DNA of 47,367 nucleotides from Deltaproteobacteria bacterium (GTDB lineage Bacteria > Myxococcota_A > Polyangia > JAAYKL01). Both the position numbers and the translations under genes were made by a program. Location: the NCBI GenBank assembly GCA_030595125.1, contig JAUVDV010000041.1, forward strand, positions 1 through 47,367, in the 5' to 3' direction. Shown here one piece after another: positions 30,754 to 40,800 of this stretch. The notes under the pieces were generated by a model. The model made no database searches. It was given only the letters and a program-made list of their open reading frames with translations, and was not told the DNA's origin. Numbering within the stretch: the first letter of the stretch is position 1; each line of letters begins with the position of its first letter.

Positions 30754-32889
30754 ATGTCCACATCGCATCCCAGATCGATCCGACACGTCATGGGAGCGGT
30801 GATCGACTCTACGCTTGCAAGCTACAGCCAGGTGCTATTCTCAAGATTTCGGACTTCGGGCTTGATCCTTATGTGCGCGACGGCTGTCCGCCCTTCTGTT
30901 TTCGCCCATGGGTTGCTTGCCGTTCTCATCTCAAATGCGGTGGCGCTCTGGATCGGCATGAATCGGCGGGCGATCAGGACGGGGCTATTCGGATTCAACG
31001 GCCTCCTCGTGGGGCTGGGAATCGGCGCGTGGTTCACCCCCTCCCCTGCCACCGTCGCCTTGCTGGTAGCCGCATCCATCGCAGTTGTTCTCACCAACGC
31101 CGGAATGCGAAGACTTCTCGGTGAGACGCTCGGACTACCTGTTCTCTCGGTGCCGTTCCTGATCGTTTTCTACGCGATCCTTGCCGCGAGTCCGTCCATT
31201 GAGGCGTTCGAGTTCCAATCCTGGTTGCCGGCATCTACTCCCGTTGCGACATATCCATGGTGGTTAGCAACAACCTTCGGGCGCTGCCTCGGCGCCATCT
31301 TCTTCGTCCCCGAGCCGATGGCCGGCGCCCTGGTGCTCCTCGCGCTCATTTTTGCTTCTCGATCAAGCGTGTTCCTGTCGTTGGTTGCCTTCGCCATCGT
31401 GTTGATCGCGGGAGTGCCCCTGCTCTCAAGCGAAGCATCGATCACCACCCTGGAACTGGTAATGAATTCCGTGCTCATCGGCATCGCCCTTGGAGGTGTG
31501 TTCTTCGTACTGGGACGAGCTTCCCTTCTCACTGCAATCATCGGAATAGTAATCGGAATGCTGGTCGCGTTGGCGACCTGTCGGATATGCCGGATGGCCG
31601 GGTTGCCCGGGCTCGTACTGCCATTCAATGTCACAGTACTTCTCTTTCTCTACGCCATGCGCCATCGCACAAGGAATCGAGCACCGGTGCAGCTCAATGT
31701 TGTCCTGCGTTCTCCGGAGGAGAGCTGGTACAGACATTGGGAGCGCGTGGAACGGTTTGGGTGGTCCTTGCCCAAAAGATTGTCTCTACCCTTCAGGGGA
31801 ACCTGGCAAGTGACTCAGGGATGGAACGCCACTGAAACTCACAATCGCGATTGGAGCCACGGTTGGGATTTCCAGGTATTCGACGAAAGGGGCTCTCCAT
31901 TCAAAACGCAGGGAGCTGACGTGTCCGACTACCATTGCTTTCGCCTCCCGGTGACTGCTCCGGCAGACGGCGTTGTTGTCAGCGTGAACGACGGAGTGGA
32001 GGATAACCCTGTCGGCGAGCAGAACATGGTCCAGAACTGGGGTAACAATATTTCAATGCAGCACGCCGACGGTCTCTTTTCCCTGGTGGCACACCTGTCC
32101 CTGAACACCATCACTGTTCAGGAGGGCCAGCGGATCAAACGGGGTGACGAAATAGGGCTGTGTGGAAACTCGGGGAGATCTGCAATTCCCCACTTGCACG
32201 TCCAGTTCCAGGCCAGCCGCCATGTCGGAGCCCCTACTATCCCCGGAGAATTTCACGACACGGTCCTTGAATGCGAACCTTCCAAAGTACACGGCTGTTA
32301 TGTGCCGATCGAGGGCGATCGGGTCAGAAACCTCATGCTGGATATGCACTCACTAGGGCTTTTCAGCTTGCCTCGCGGACGCAGTCTGTCATTTCAGGTC
32401 GACACTCCTTCCGGATCTTCACACGTGGAGACAATCCGGGTCGAAACCAATCCTTACCAGGAAAAGCTTCTACGCTCCGTCGAAACGGGTTCAATTCTCA
32501 AGTTCAACGACGAAGAACCTGCCCTGTCATCACTGGAGTTCAGCGGGAGTCGGAGTTCCGCTCTTGCGGCGATCCATATGGCAACGGGGCAGATCCCGAT
32601 GGAAATCAAGGACGGCGCAATCTGGAAAAGCAAGATCGTCTGGCACCCGCACAGAACGATACTCTCCAGGTGGCTTCGCGAGTTTTCAAGGCCGCTTATC
32701 GGATCCGATATGCGATGCATGGCATACGAAATGCGGAAGCACGGCGCCGATCTGATCGTAACCGGACGCTCCTCGGGAATCGGCTATTCCATTTCCACCG
32801 AGGCTCGTTTCTCCAACGGGCACGGCCTTGTGGATGTCACTGTATCCCTGGGAAAAAAACAACTGAAAGTAAGGAGACTCGATGTCTAG
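30754..32889 (+). CDS. urea-transporter-like membrane domain fused to an M23 peptidase-like domain
   Basis: The 711-residue protein has two parts. Residues ~12-300 are a hydrophobic, roughly ten-span domain matching urea transporters (STLASYSQVLFS, FGFNGLLVGLGIGAW, LVLPFNVTVLLFLYAM). After a linker, residues ~345-500 form an M23/LytM-like domain: HNRDWSHGWDFQVFD, then IGLCGNSGRSAIPHLHVQFQ with HLH at 480-482. The rest, to 711, is beta-rich and unassigned. The metal-site His-Gly-x-Asp spacing differs by one residue from classical M23, so activity is uncertain. It starts seven bases after the decarboxylase and overlaps the next gene by eight bases. It may carry a small product and act on the cell wall. 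Confidence 0.82.
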   Translation: MSTSHPRSIRHVMGAVIDSTLASYSQVLFSRFRTSGLILMCATAVRPSVFAHGLLAVLISNAVALWIGMNRRAIRTGLFGFNGLLVGLGIGAWFTPSPATVALLVAASIAVVLTNAGMRRLLGETLGLPVLSVPFLIVFYAILAASPSIEAFEFQSWLPASTPVATYPWWLATTFGRCLGAIFFVPEPMAGALVLLALIFASRSSVFLSLVAFAIVLIAGVPLLSSEASITTLELVMNSVLIGIALGGVFFVLGRASLLTAIIGIVIGMLVALATCRICRMAGLPGLVLPFNVTVLLFLYAMRHRTRNRAPVQLNVVLRSPEESWYRHWERVERFGWSLPKRLSLPFRGTWQVTQGWNATETHNRDWSHGWDFQVFDERGSPFKTQGADVSDYHCFRLPVTAPADGVVVSVNDGVEDNPVGEQNMVQNWGNNISMQHADGLFSLVAHLSLNTITVQEGQRIKRGDEIGLCGNSGRSAIPHLHVQFQASRHVGAPTIPGEFHDTVLECEPSKVHGCYVPIEGDRVRNLMLDMHSLGLFSLPRGRSLSFQVDTPSGSSHVETIRVETNPYQEKLLRSVETGSILKFNDEEPALSSLEFSGSRSSALAAIHMATGQIPMEIKDGAIWKSKIVWHPHRTILSRWLREFSRPLIGSDMRCMAYEMRKHGADLIVTGRSSGIGYSISTEARFSNGHGLVDVTVSLGKKQLKVRRLDV

Positions 32890-34207
32890 GCTCGTCTCCT
32901 CTTGTTGCCTTGCGATGTTGATGCTGGCCGGAAAAGTCGGCGGCGCCGCTGAGGAGCCGCAAGACTTCGATGTTCTGATGCGCGCCGGCTGGGCCGCACT
33001 TCAACAAGAACATTATTCGCTCGCGGTCGATCACTATTCGGCCGCCGTCGAGCTCTCCGATGGAAACAAAACAGCGCTGTTCGGTCTGGCATCAGCACTG
33101 AACGGCAAGGGAGACTTCAACGAGGCCGTCCCGATAGCTCGCAGAGCCGTCGAGGCCGCTCCCGACAAAACGGGGCCGCGACTTGAACTGGCATTCGCTC
33201 TGTACAATCTCGATCGCATCAGGGGATCTCTTGAGCAATATGCTCTCATAGTCGAGGCGCACCCGGACAACGCAGACGCTCGCGCCGGCATGGGATGGTG
33301 TCTGTACAAACTCGGCAACCGCGATGAGGCGATAGACCATTTTGACCGCGCCCTGTCACTGGAACCCGGCCATGTCCCTTCGCTGGAAGGAAAGCGGGCG
33401 CTCGCCCAGGATAGAATAGACTTCGGTGTTACGGGTCTACTCCTTATCGGGGACAACACACCCAGCTTTTCTGCAGGAGGAGGAGTGGCCACTTTCATCG
33501 ACGGATTCTCGCGCAGGGTCCGTATGAGGGCAGCCTACCGTGTAGTCCTTCTGGACCTGGTCAGCGATCTGGAAACAACCTCGGACGGCACTCCGATCGG
33601 TAGCTCGAGCAGCCGTCCGGGCGAAAAAAAAACGAATCTGGTTGGAGCACACTTCGGCGCTGCCGGGATCGACTACCTCGGCCGCCGAGTGGAGGTCGGA
33701 TTGCTTGGCGGTGTGGCAGGAACCTCCGATAGAAGTTGGCTCTCGGGCGTCGTAGCTGCGCGTTTTGCCCTTCTGGTACGGGCAAGACTGGTGCTGGACA
33801 GCGCCCTCTTGCCCTCTTCCAATGGTGTCATATGGCAGATAACGCCACGCATTGAGATTCCGGCAACGAGCATGTTATCCATCTGGGCGGGATCGAGGAT
33901 CACGGATTCGAGGGGAGACTGGCTTTTTGCCGGCGAGGCCGGTCTTCATATACACGGCGCACGTCTGAGCCTGGATCTCTGGGGGGGATACGGCCCGACA
34001 GACAGCCCGTTTGTATACGACCCGGCGATTCTGAAGGACTATCGCGAATTGCTGGTGTGGCTCGGCGCCGCCGCCATGGAGGTAATCATTTCACCGAAGT
34101 TTACGCTGAGCTTCGCATACGAGGCGGCCGGAACACTGGGAGAAGACGAAAATATGATTGAGCGCTCCGGGATTGTTCATACCATCTCTCTTGGAATGAT
34201 CCTGTAG
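32882..34207 (+). CDS. exported TPR protein with C-terminal beta-barrel-like domain
   Basis: A 441-residue protein with a signal peptide (about 1-22, ending GGAAEEP). At least four TPR units lie in residues ~30-175 (GWAALQQEHYSLAVDHYSAA, GLASALNGKGDFNEAV, GMGWCLYKLGNRDEAIDHF). The second half (about 185-441) has alternating strands typical of outer-membrane barrels and ends in HTISLGMIL. This pairing suggests an outer-membrane pore or assembly factor whose periplasmic TPR part binds partners. It overlaps the transporter-peptidase gene by eight bases, so it belongs to the same system. Confidence 0.78.
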   Translation: MSRLVSSCCLAMLMLAGKVGGAAEEPQDFDVLMRAGWAALQQEHYSLAVDHYSAAVELSDGNKTALFGLASALNGKGDFNEAVPIARRAVEAAPDKTGPRLELAFALYNLDRIRGSLEQYALIVEAHPDNADARAGMGWCLYKLGNRDEAIDHFDRALSLEPGHVPSLEGKRALAQDRIDFGVTGLLLIGDNTPSFSAGGGVATFIDGFSRRVRMRAAYRVVLLDLVSDLETTSDGTPIGSSSSRPGEKKTNLVGAHFGAAGIDYLGRRVEVGLLGGVAGTSDRSWLSGVVAARFALLVRARLVLDSALLPSSNGVIWQITPRIEIPATSMLSIWAGSRITDSRGDWLFAGEAGLHIHGARLSLDLWGGYGPTDSPFVYDPAILKDYRELLVWLGAAAMEVIISPKFTLSFAYEAAGTLGEDENMIERSGIVHTISLGMIL

Positions 34208-34223
34208 TATTTGGAGGAGGATA

Positions 34224-34874
34224 ATGAACCATAAGATTACAGCCAGAATAGGTATTGGATGGGCAGTGTTCATAACGCTTGCGCTGACGGCCTGGCTTGC
34301 CGCAGGCGGCCCGTCCGCCAGGGAGATCATCCCCTCCCTGTTTCAGGAATCCTACATTCTGGAGTCAAAAGGCAAGCACAAGGCGGCGCTGAAAAAAGCG
34401 CGTGAGGTTTTGAAACGCGACCCCAACGAATACGTTGCACAGCTACGGGTGGGTTGGCTCCTGTACCTCGATGAAGAGTACACTGAATCCGTTATTGCCT
34501 ATCGCAAAGTCGTCGCCATGAAACCGTCTGCCATCGAACCCAAGCTCGGATTGATGCTCCCCCTGATGGCGCTCAAGAAAAACTCGGAGGCAACCGGGGT
34601 CGCGCAGGAAATACTGAAGGTAGATCCGCAGAACTACCTGGCGCGAAGTCGCATGGCATTTTGTCTGTATCTCATGGGAAGGTATGAAAAAGCCGGCCGG
34701 GAATACGAGAAGCTTCTCGTATTATACCCTTCGGATGTAGAGATGATGGCGGGCCTCGGATGGTCCCAACTCAAGATGGACAAGAAAGAGGCCGCAAGAT
34801 CAACTTTCGCGCGCCTCCTGCACATAGCTCCCAATCACGTAATCGGGAAAGACGGTTTTTCAAGGTGCAAGTAG
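34224..34874 (+). CDS. membrane-anchored TPR protein
   Basis: The 216-residue protein has an N-terminal hydrophobic segment (about residues 9-29) that is a signal anchor or signal peptide. About four TPR units follow (AREVLKRDPNEYVAQLRVGW, LYLDEEYTESVIAYRKVVAM, MGRYEKAGREYEKLLVLYP, GLGWSQLKMDKKEAARSTF). An AGGAGG-type ribosome binding site lies 16 bases after the preceding stop. It is probably a periplasmic scaffold that works with the TPR/barrel protein. No enzymatic motif is visible. Confidence 0.82.
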   Translation: MNHKITARIGIGWAVFITLALTAWLAAGGPSAREIIPSLFQESYILESKGKHKAALKKAREVLKRDPNEYVAQLRVGWLLYLDEEYTESVIAYRKVVAMKPSAIEPKLGLMLPLMALKKNSEATGVAQEILKVDPQNYLARSRMAFCLYLMGRYEKAGREYEKLLVLYPSDVEMMAGLGWSQLKMDKKEAARSTFARLLHIAPNHVIGKDGFSRCK

Positions 34875-34885
34875 CCGGGGTGTAG

Positions 34886-36253
34886 TTGAAGTATTCGAGA
34901 CAAAAAGAGGCCCGTGGAAATCAGGCCGTCTTGCGAAGATTGTCTCTCACGCTCTTTCTCGTCGCACTGGCCGGAGCAGTAACCGCCGTGGCTTATCAGG
35001 ATCTGACATCCATAAGCACAACAAGGAAAATGGAGAACGGGAGGGCGCTATCCTTTTCTGCGCTTGTCGAAACAGAGGTTGCCAATGTTGCGCAGTTCGG
35101 CACCATGCGCATGGAGCGCCTGGAGCGATTGTTCAAGGATCTGGTTGCAAACGGCAACGTCGAATACCTGGGACTTCACAATGAGGAAGGACAGCCCCTG
35201 GTAGAGGCAGGCCACTCCAAAGACGCCAGGGATCTCTCCGCAAAAACCGAAGGTCTCCATTCTCTTGGCGACGACATCCAAGTCTTTCGCAGACTGTCCA
35301 TCCGTGAGTCATTCTCCGCGTCACACGGCGGCACCTGGGCCGGGGCTTCACCGGGTGGCCCCGGTGGAAACCCGAGCGGCATGATAACGGGAAACGTAGC
35401 ATTGACTCTGGAGTTCAACGGGCGATGGACAACAGAGGCCCGGTCGGATGCCATAGCCCATCTCCTGGTAACAACACTCATCCTGGTAGCGTTTGCTTTT
35501 TCGGCGGTTCTCATGCTCAGAGCAACCCGGCGCTCCGAAGTTGCGCAAAGGCAAAAGCGACTAGCCGAACAGCGCAGCCAGTATCTGGAAGGCATCAACC
35601 TGATGGCATCCGGGCTTGCTCACGAGATAAAGAATCCCATCGGCGCAGTCACGGGATTTGCTGAGCTGCTGGCGCAGAAACACTCGGCTGACACCGAAGA
35701 CGGTCGATTTTCGAGAACAATGTTGGAGGCCCTCGAGGGCGTCAATGAGAGAGTGAATCGACTGCTCAGTTTCGCCAAACCGAAGCCAACTGCAAGAACC
35801 AGACTGGACATGGACAATATCGTCCAGAAGGTCGTCGATCTGCTGGAGCCCGACATCTCCGAAAACAAGGTGACCGTTGAGCTTTCACTGAACGGGTCTA
35901 TTCCCCCTGCGTCCCTGGATCCGGAACAGTTCAAGGAAATTGTCCTTAATCTCATGTTGAACGCCGTCGATGCGGTCGGCAGTGGTGGAAAGATTCGTCT
36001 GGAAACCAGGTACGATGAAAATGACTCGGTGCACGTGTTCACCATGACGGACAACGGTCCGGGAATAGCGGCGCAAGACGTCGAGAAAGTATTTCGGCCG
36101 TACTTCACGACCAAGGCGTCGGGTTCGGGTCTCGGCCTGGCAATTTGCAAGAGGAACGCAGAAAACCATAATGGAACAATCTGGATAATCAGCGACTCAA
36201 ACGCCGGAACTTCGGTTATTGTCACGATACCACTGGAAGAGGTCGATGAATAA
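34886..36253 (+). CDS. membrane sensor histidine kinase
   Basis: A 455-residue kinase with two membrane spans (about residues 15-35 and 190-212). They flank a periplasmic sensor region with a Gly/Pro-rich stretch (GGTWAGASPGGPGGNPSG). His246 lies in GLAHEIKNPIGAV, the phosphorylation site. The ATPase domain shows the N box (LNLMLNAVDAVGSGG), MTDNGPGIA, FRPYFTTKASGSGLGLAICK. It starts with TTG and overlaps the response regulator by eight bases. It should sense a periplasmic signal, perhaps the product or effect of the upstream enzymes, and phosphorylate that regulator. Confidence 0.92.
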   Translation: MKYSRQKEARGNQAVLRRLSLTLFLVALAGAVTAVAYQDLTSISTTRKMENGRALSFSALVETEVANVAQFGTMRMERLERLFKDLVANGNVEYLGLHNEEGQPLVEAGHSKDARDLSAKTEGLHSLGDDIQVFRRLSIRESFSASHGGTWAGASPGGPGGNPSGMITGNVALTLEFNGRWTTEARSDAIAHLLVTTLILVAFAFSAVLMLRATRRSEVAQRQKRLAEQRSQYLEGINLMASGLAHEIKNPIGAVTGFAELLAQKHSADTEDGRFSRTMLEALEGVNERVNRLLSFAKPKPTARTRLDMDNIVQKVVDLLEPDISENKVTVELSLNGSIPPASLDPEQFKEIVLNLMLNAVDAVGSGGKIRLETRYDENDSVHVFTMTDNGPGIAAQDVEKVFRPYFTTKASGSGLGLAICKRNAENHNGTIWIISDSNAGTSVIVTIPLEEVDE

Positions 36254-37568
36254 AATTCTCATAATCGATGACGAATTGAGTCAACGCGAACTTCTTTGCG
36301 CCGTTCTTGAGAAGGATGGATACTCCTGCGTCTCAACTCCGGACGGAAACGACAGCGTTGATCTCATTGGACAGCACGGTATCTCTCTCGTCTTGCTGGA
36401 CATGCGAATGCCCAAGCTCGACGGCCTGGAAACACTCGATCTGATCCGGAAGCATTTTTCACAGTTGCCCGTTGTCATGGTGACCGCCCACGGAGATGTA
36501 AAGACCGCAGTTGACGCAATGAAAAGAGGGGCCGTCGATTTCATTGAAAAGCCTGTTGATATCACGCGCCTTCGAAATCTCGCCAATAGTCTCCTCAATA
36601 ATACAAACCCCGCCACGCCCCCGGAACAGGCCTCGGCCGAATCCATGGGCTTCATCGGTGTAAGCAAGGTCGCCGAGGATATTCGGGAGCTTTGCAAGGT
36701 TAGCGCGAAATCAAACGCAACAATTCTGATCACCGGAGAAAGCGGCACCGGAAAAGAAGTGATCGCCAGGGCGACACACGCAATGAGCACGCGCGCCGCA
36801 GGGCCATTTGTGGCCATCAACTGCGCCGCAGTGCCTGAACAGCTTCTTGAAAGCGAAATCTTCGGACACGAAAAAGGGGCTTTCACCGGAGCGGTCGCCC
36901 GAAAGATCGGCCGATTTGAAACGGCAAACGGCGGGACGATCCTGCTCGACGAAATCGCAGAGATGCGCTCGGATCTTCAGAGCAAGCTGTTGAGGGTCTT
37001 GCAAGAGAGGTCGCTGGAACGTGTGGGCGGAACTGCGAGCATCCCGGTCGATGTTCGCGTGATAGCCGCAACGAATACCAATGTGGAAGAAGCCCTCGTC
37101 GAGGGCACCCTGAGGGAGGATCTTTTCTATCGTCTGAACGTATTGCGCATTGCGATACCCCCTCTTCGCGAACGCCCCGAGGATATTCTTCCGCTGGCGT
37201 GCCACTTCCTGACAAAACATGGGGCCGGAAAACCAAGACGACTGACCCAGGCGACAATCAAGAAGTTGAACTCATACGACTGGCCGGGAAACGCACGGGA
37301 ACTCGAAAACACCATAGAAAGATCATTTCTCTTTGCCAAGGGACAGGACATCTTGCCGGAGCATCTTCCTCCCCAGCTGGGTGGTCGCTCATCCGAGGGA
37401 ACCAACGAAACCGGGGTGCGCCCCGGCTGGAGTCTTCAGGAGGTTGAACGCGATCTGATCATCAAGACCCTCAGAGTGAACAACAACAACCGCACCTTGA
37501 CCGCCAGGGCTCTTGGGATGTCGCGCCGATCCCTCCAGATGAAGATCAAAAAGTTCGAAATCAGCTAA
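36246..37568 (+). CDS. sigma54-activating response regulator (NtrC family)
   Basis: The protein has 440 residues from the ATG at 36246 (in-frame sequence upstream belongs to the kinase gene). The receiver domain has IIDDE and Asp52 in LLDMRMPKLDGLE. The AAA+ domain has Walker A GESGTGKEV, the sigma54 contact loop GAFTGA, and Walker B ILLDEIAEM. The C-terminal Fis-type helix-turn-helix is in RTLTARALGMSRRSLQMKIK. It should activate sigma54 promoters when phosphorylated. It ends the operon; a sigma54-like promoter lies 191 bases further on. Confidence 0.94.
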   Translation: MNKILIIDDELSQRELLCAVLEKDGYSCVSTPDGNDSVDLIGQHGISLVLLDMRMPKLDGLETLDLIRKHFSQLPVVMVTAHGDVKTAVDAMKRGAVDFIEKPVDITRLRNLANSLLNNTNPATPPEQASAESMGFIGVSKVAEDIRELCKVSAKSNATILITGESGTGKEVIARATHAMSTRAAGPFVAINCAAVPEQLLESEIFGHEKGAFTGAVARKIGRFETANGGTILLDEIAEMRSDLQSKLLRVLQERSLERVGGTASIPVDVRVIAATNTNVEEALVEGTLREDLFYRLNVLRIAIPPLRERPEDILPLACHFLTKHGAGKPRRLTQATIKKLNSYDWPGNARELENTIERSFLFAKGQDILPEHLPPQLGGRSSEGTNETGVRPGWSLQEVERDLIIKTLRVNNNNRTLTARALGMSRRSLQMKIKKFEIS

Positions 37569-37759
37569 CCTGATTCCCCCTCAATATTCGTTACCCTCAC
37601 GAGCATCTGTCGGGATTTCCTGCGTGAATAATCTGCACAATCGACGGTGATACGGGCCCGCACACCGCGAATATTTTTCGCACCTGTTCGTCGTCGGCTC
37701 CTCCACCCCCCAATTGCAATCGTTTGTCGAACACAGAGTTAGCCGGTCCTGGCAATATG

Positions 37760-37775
37760 TGGCGCATTTCGTGCA
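37760..37775 (+). promoter_or_regulatory. predicted sigma54 promoter (-24/-12) of the IPT/Kelch-like lipoprotein
   Basis: TGGCGCATTTCGTGCA matches the consensus TGGCACG-N4-TTGCA at TGGC, C, and TGCA, with the required ten bases between GG and GC. The predicted start is near 37787, about 29 bases before the ATG at 37816, with AAGGAGGT between. It follows immediately after a sigma54-activating regulator gene, which makes it a natural target. Confidence 0.5.
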
Positions 37776-37815
37776 TATGGATTTTATTCCAACTTGTAAT
37801 CCAAGGAGGTCTGAA

Positions 37816-40800
37816 ATGGTCAAGGCGAGGTTCATTTTTCGGGCAATGTTAATGGCACTAGTTGTCGTGTCGTGGGGTTGTGGGGATGACGGAGGAGGAG
37901 CCTTCGATGCCGGGCCGGATACAGGAACAGACACGGACACTGATACCGACACGGACACTGATACCGACACGGACACTGATACCGACACCGACACGGATAC
38001 CGACACGGACACAGATACCGACACCGACACGGACACCGATACAGACACGGACCCGGACGCCGGCGTGGATGCCGGTCCGGTGCCGCTGGTGCTGCTCGAC
38101 ATCCAACCCTCTGCCGCGTCACGTGAGGAGTTGACTGTTCTCACCGTGATAGGAGAGGGGTTTCTGACCGGGATGACCGTTGTCCTGTACGAGGATGTGA
38201 CCGCAACCACCGTGGACCTCGGCGTGTCAACAGTTGCGCCGGACGGTCTGTCGGCAACGGCAACGATTCCCATTGATTCAACCCGCCCTCAGGGCCTCTA
38301 CGATGTGACGGTGACAAATACGACAACTGAAACCGACACTCTACTGGACGCGCTTTTCGTCTCTGCGCTCCACTCGCCGACAGTCGACGATGTGGTGCCG
38401 CCCCTGGCCTGGAATGGTGTCACCACGGATACCGTGATCTCCGACAAGAAGGTCCTGATCAGCGGAACCGGTTTCGTCAACACTCCGTGGGTAACCTGGG
38501 TAGACGTTGCCGATCCCAGCATTCAGTTCGAAGCCATCGCGGTGTATTTCATCGACTCTCAGACCATCGAGGCGATTGCCCCATCCGAAACAGGGCCCAT
38601 GCCGGCTGGTGATTACCATGTCTGGGTAACCAACCCGGACAACCTGGCCGGTCAGTGGATCGACGGAACTACTTCCTCGCCGGGAATTTTCGTGGTCAGC
38701 GATATTCCACCTCCACAGATAGATTCCATCGACCCCGTTCAATGGCCTTTCATGGATGATCTCACTCTGTTCACGGTGTACGGTCAGTATTTCCAGAGCG
38801 GTGCAACTATCGCTTTTGTAACACCGACCGGCGATGTCGACTTGAATTCCCCAGCATGGGTCAACTCCACCGAGGTGACAGCCTCCATCACGGGCAGCAC
38901 CTTTGATGTCGGCTTCTATCCGGTGCGGGTCACTAACCCGGATGGGCAGTGGGACATATTCTACATTTTCGAGTCCAGAAACGGAACGGACGCTCACTTC
39001 GACGCTCAAAGCTTTATCGAAGCCACGGATTCTCCGCTGGGCACGGGGCGTGAACGCCTCGATGTGGAGTACGCGTTCGACTTGTTCGGAGGCACCCACC
39101 TGTATGCAGCGGGTGGTCTCGACGACACGGGGACCGTCCGTGACGACGTGGAAGTTGTCAACGTCAACCTGTACGGAGAATTGGGATCCTGGAAAACCCT
39201 GACACAATGGGGTTCATCAACCAATCCCAGGGTAGTTAACACTCTGGCAACACCAAGGGGCGGCCATCAACTCGTTCGCGCGGCCGGATGGATGTACGCC
39301 ATCGGAGGGAGCGATCAGGATACCACTGACGTTCAAGACAACACCATTCTCTCACTGGATACCGTAGATCGCGCCAAAATTCTGGGCATCGACACCCGTC
39401 CCGTTCCCACACCCCCCACGGCCTCTCTTGGCGGCGATCTCCCGATGGGAACATGGTATTATCGTGTTTCCGCTCTGGGAACATGGGGAGAGAGTCTTGC
39501 TTCCAAGGAAGTGCAGATCCTCAACTCGGGAGAAACACTTCAACTGGATTGGGCTCCAGTAACCGACGCCGTTTCCTACAACGTATATCGCTCACCTGCG
39601 GCAGATGGCCGCCCAGGTTCAACCAGGCTCCTGGCCACAGAGATCGCGAGCCCTACCTACACCGATGACGGCACGGCCTTCCCCGCACCGGGTTTCGTAT
39701 CCGGCACAGCCACAACCGGAGGCACGCTGGCGGCAGGATTCTGGACCTACCGCATGACTTCCGTGATCGGAACGGAAGAGTCTGTCGCCGGTTACGCGAT
39801 CAACGTGGAAACAGACGCATCAAACCCCACAGTCACGCTGAGCTGGAATGAGGTGACCGGGGCGACCTACAACATCTACCGGACCGAGACCGAAGGCACC
39901 GTCGTAACCGGCGATGAAGAAGTGTATCTGCTGGTCAGCGGTATCACCTCTTTCACATGGGCAGACGATGGAAGCCTGACGCCGGACAATACAACGCCTG
40001 CACCCGACGGGATCCAGATGCTTCCCCCGGGCAGCCTCAGCCTGTGGGAAGAAATGACAGGCACCCTTGTCACCGCCCGTGAGGGCGCGGCAGCTTGTGC
40101 GGTTCTCGTTCCTTCAGATGACCTTGTCATCGACGACAAGACTTTCATTTACACCGCCGGGGGCAGACCACACGCGGGTGGCGATGGTTACCTCCAGACA
40201 GTAGAGAAAGCCGAGGTGCTCACAAACGGCGACCTGGGAGTCTGGACCGTAGAGACCGAGCAGCTGACAACAGCGCGCGCTTTTTACCCTCTTCTCACTT
40301 CACAGGATCGGGACAAGACGCCGGTGCCCGAGATCCCCGGCCCCTTGGACAAGGGTTATATGACTCCGACCACGCTCATCACGGAGCCGATTTTCCTGTT
40401 TGCGCTTCAGGGCGACGATGCCGCTGCGGCGACCAACAACTCAGGCCTGATCACCATGGAGGCCGCAGAGGTCAGCTCGCCGGACGGGGTTCTGGTTTCG
40501 TGGACGGAACAGACCCATGCCCTTCCGTCCGGCCGACGCACATACGGCCATGAGGGAGTCATCGTTGACGACTTCATCTATTCCTTCCCCGGTGTGGACA
40601 TGGAAACCGTGACCGGTGAACCGGACGCCCTGATCAACAACACTTCGCGTTTCCCGATCGACATTCCTCCGAGCTCCGCGGAGCTGCTGATAAGCGGGGG
40701 CTTCATGGCCGCAAACGCATCATTCGACCAGGAGCGCTCGTACTACGCCGTTGAGAAGGTAAACGCGCATGTGTACATGGTGGGAGGAAATGACGGAGTC

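Noticed and set aside
29205-30791. 528-codon open frame on the minus strand
   Set aside because: It lies opposite the PLP decarboxylase, which has full family motifs and is translationally coupled. The antisense translation shows no domain.
37920-38054. Possible CRISPR-like array
   Set aside because: The repeats are contiguous 18-base coding units without spacers, lying in frame inside a lipoprotein gene.
37581-38273. Minus-strand frame with a long Ser-Val repeat
   Set aside because: It is the complement of the Asp-Thr linker DNA. Similar Ser-Val frames appear opposite every linker in the window and are artefacts of the repeat.
40050-40070. GGCACCCTTGT resembling the dispersed repeat
   Set aside because: Only a short match inside the coding sequence of the IPT/Kelch-like lipoprotein; flanking bases do not match, so it is chance.
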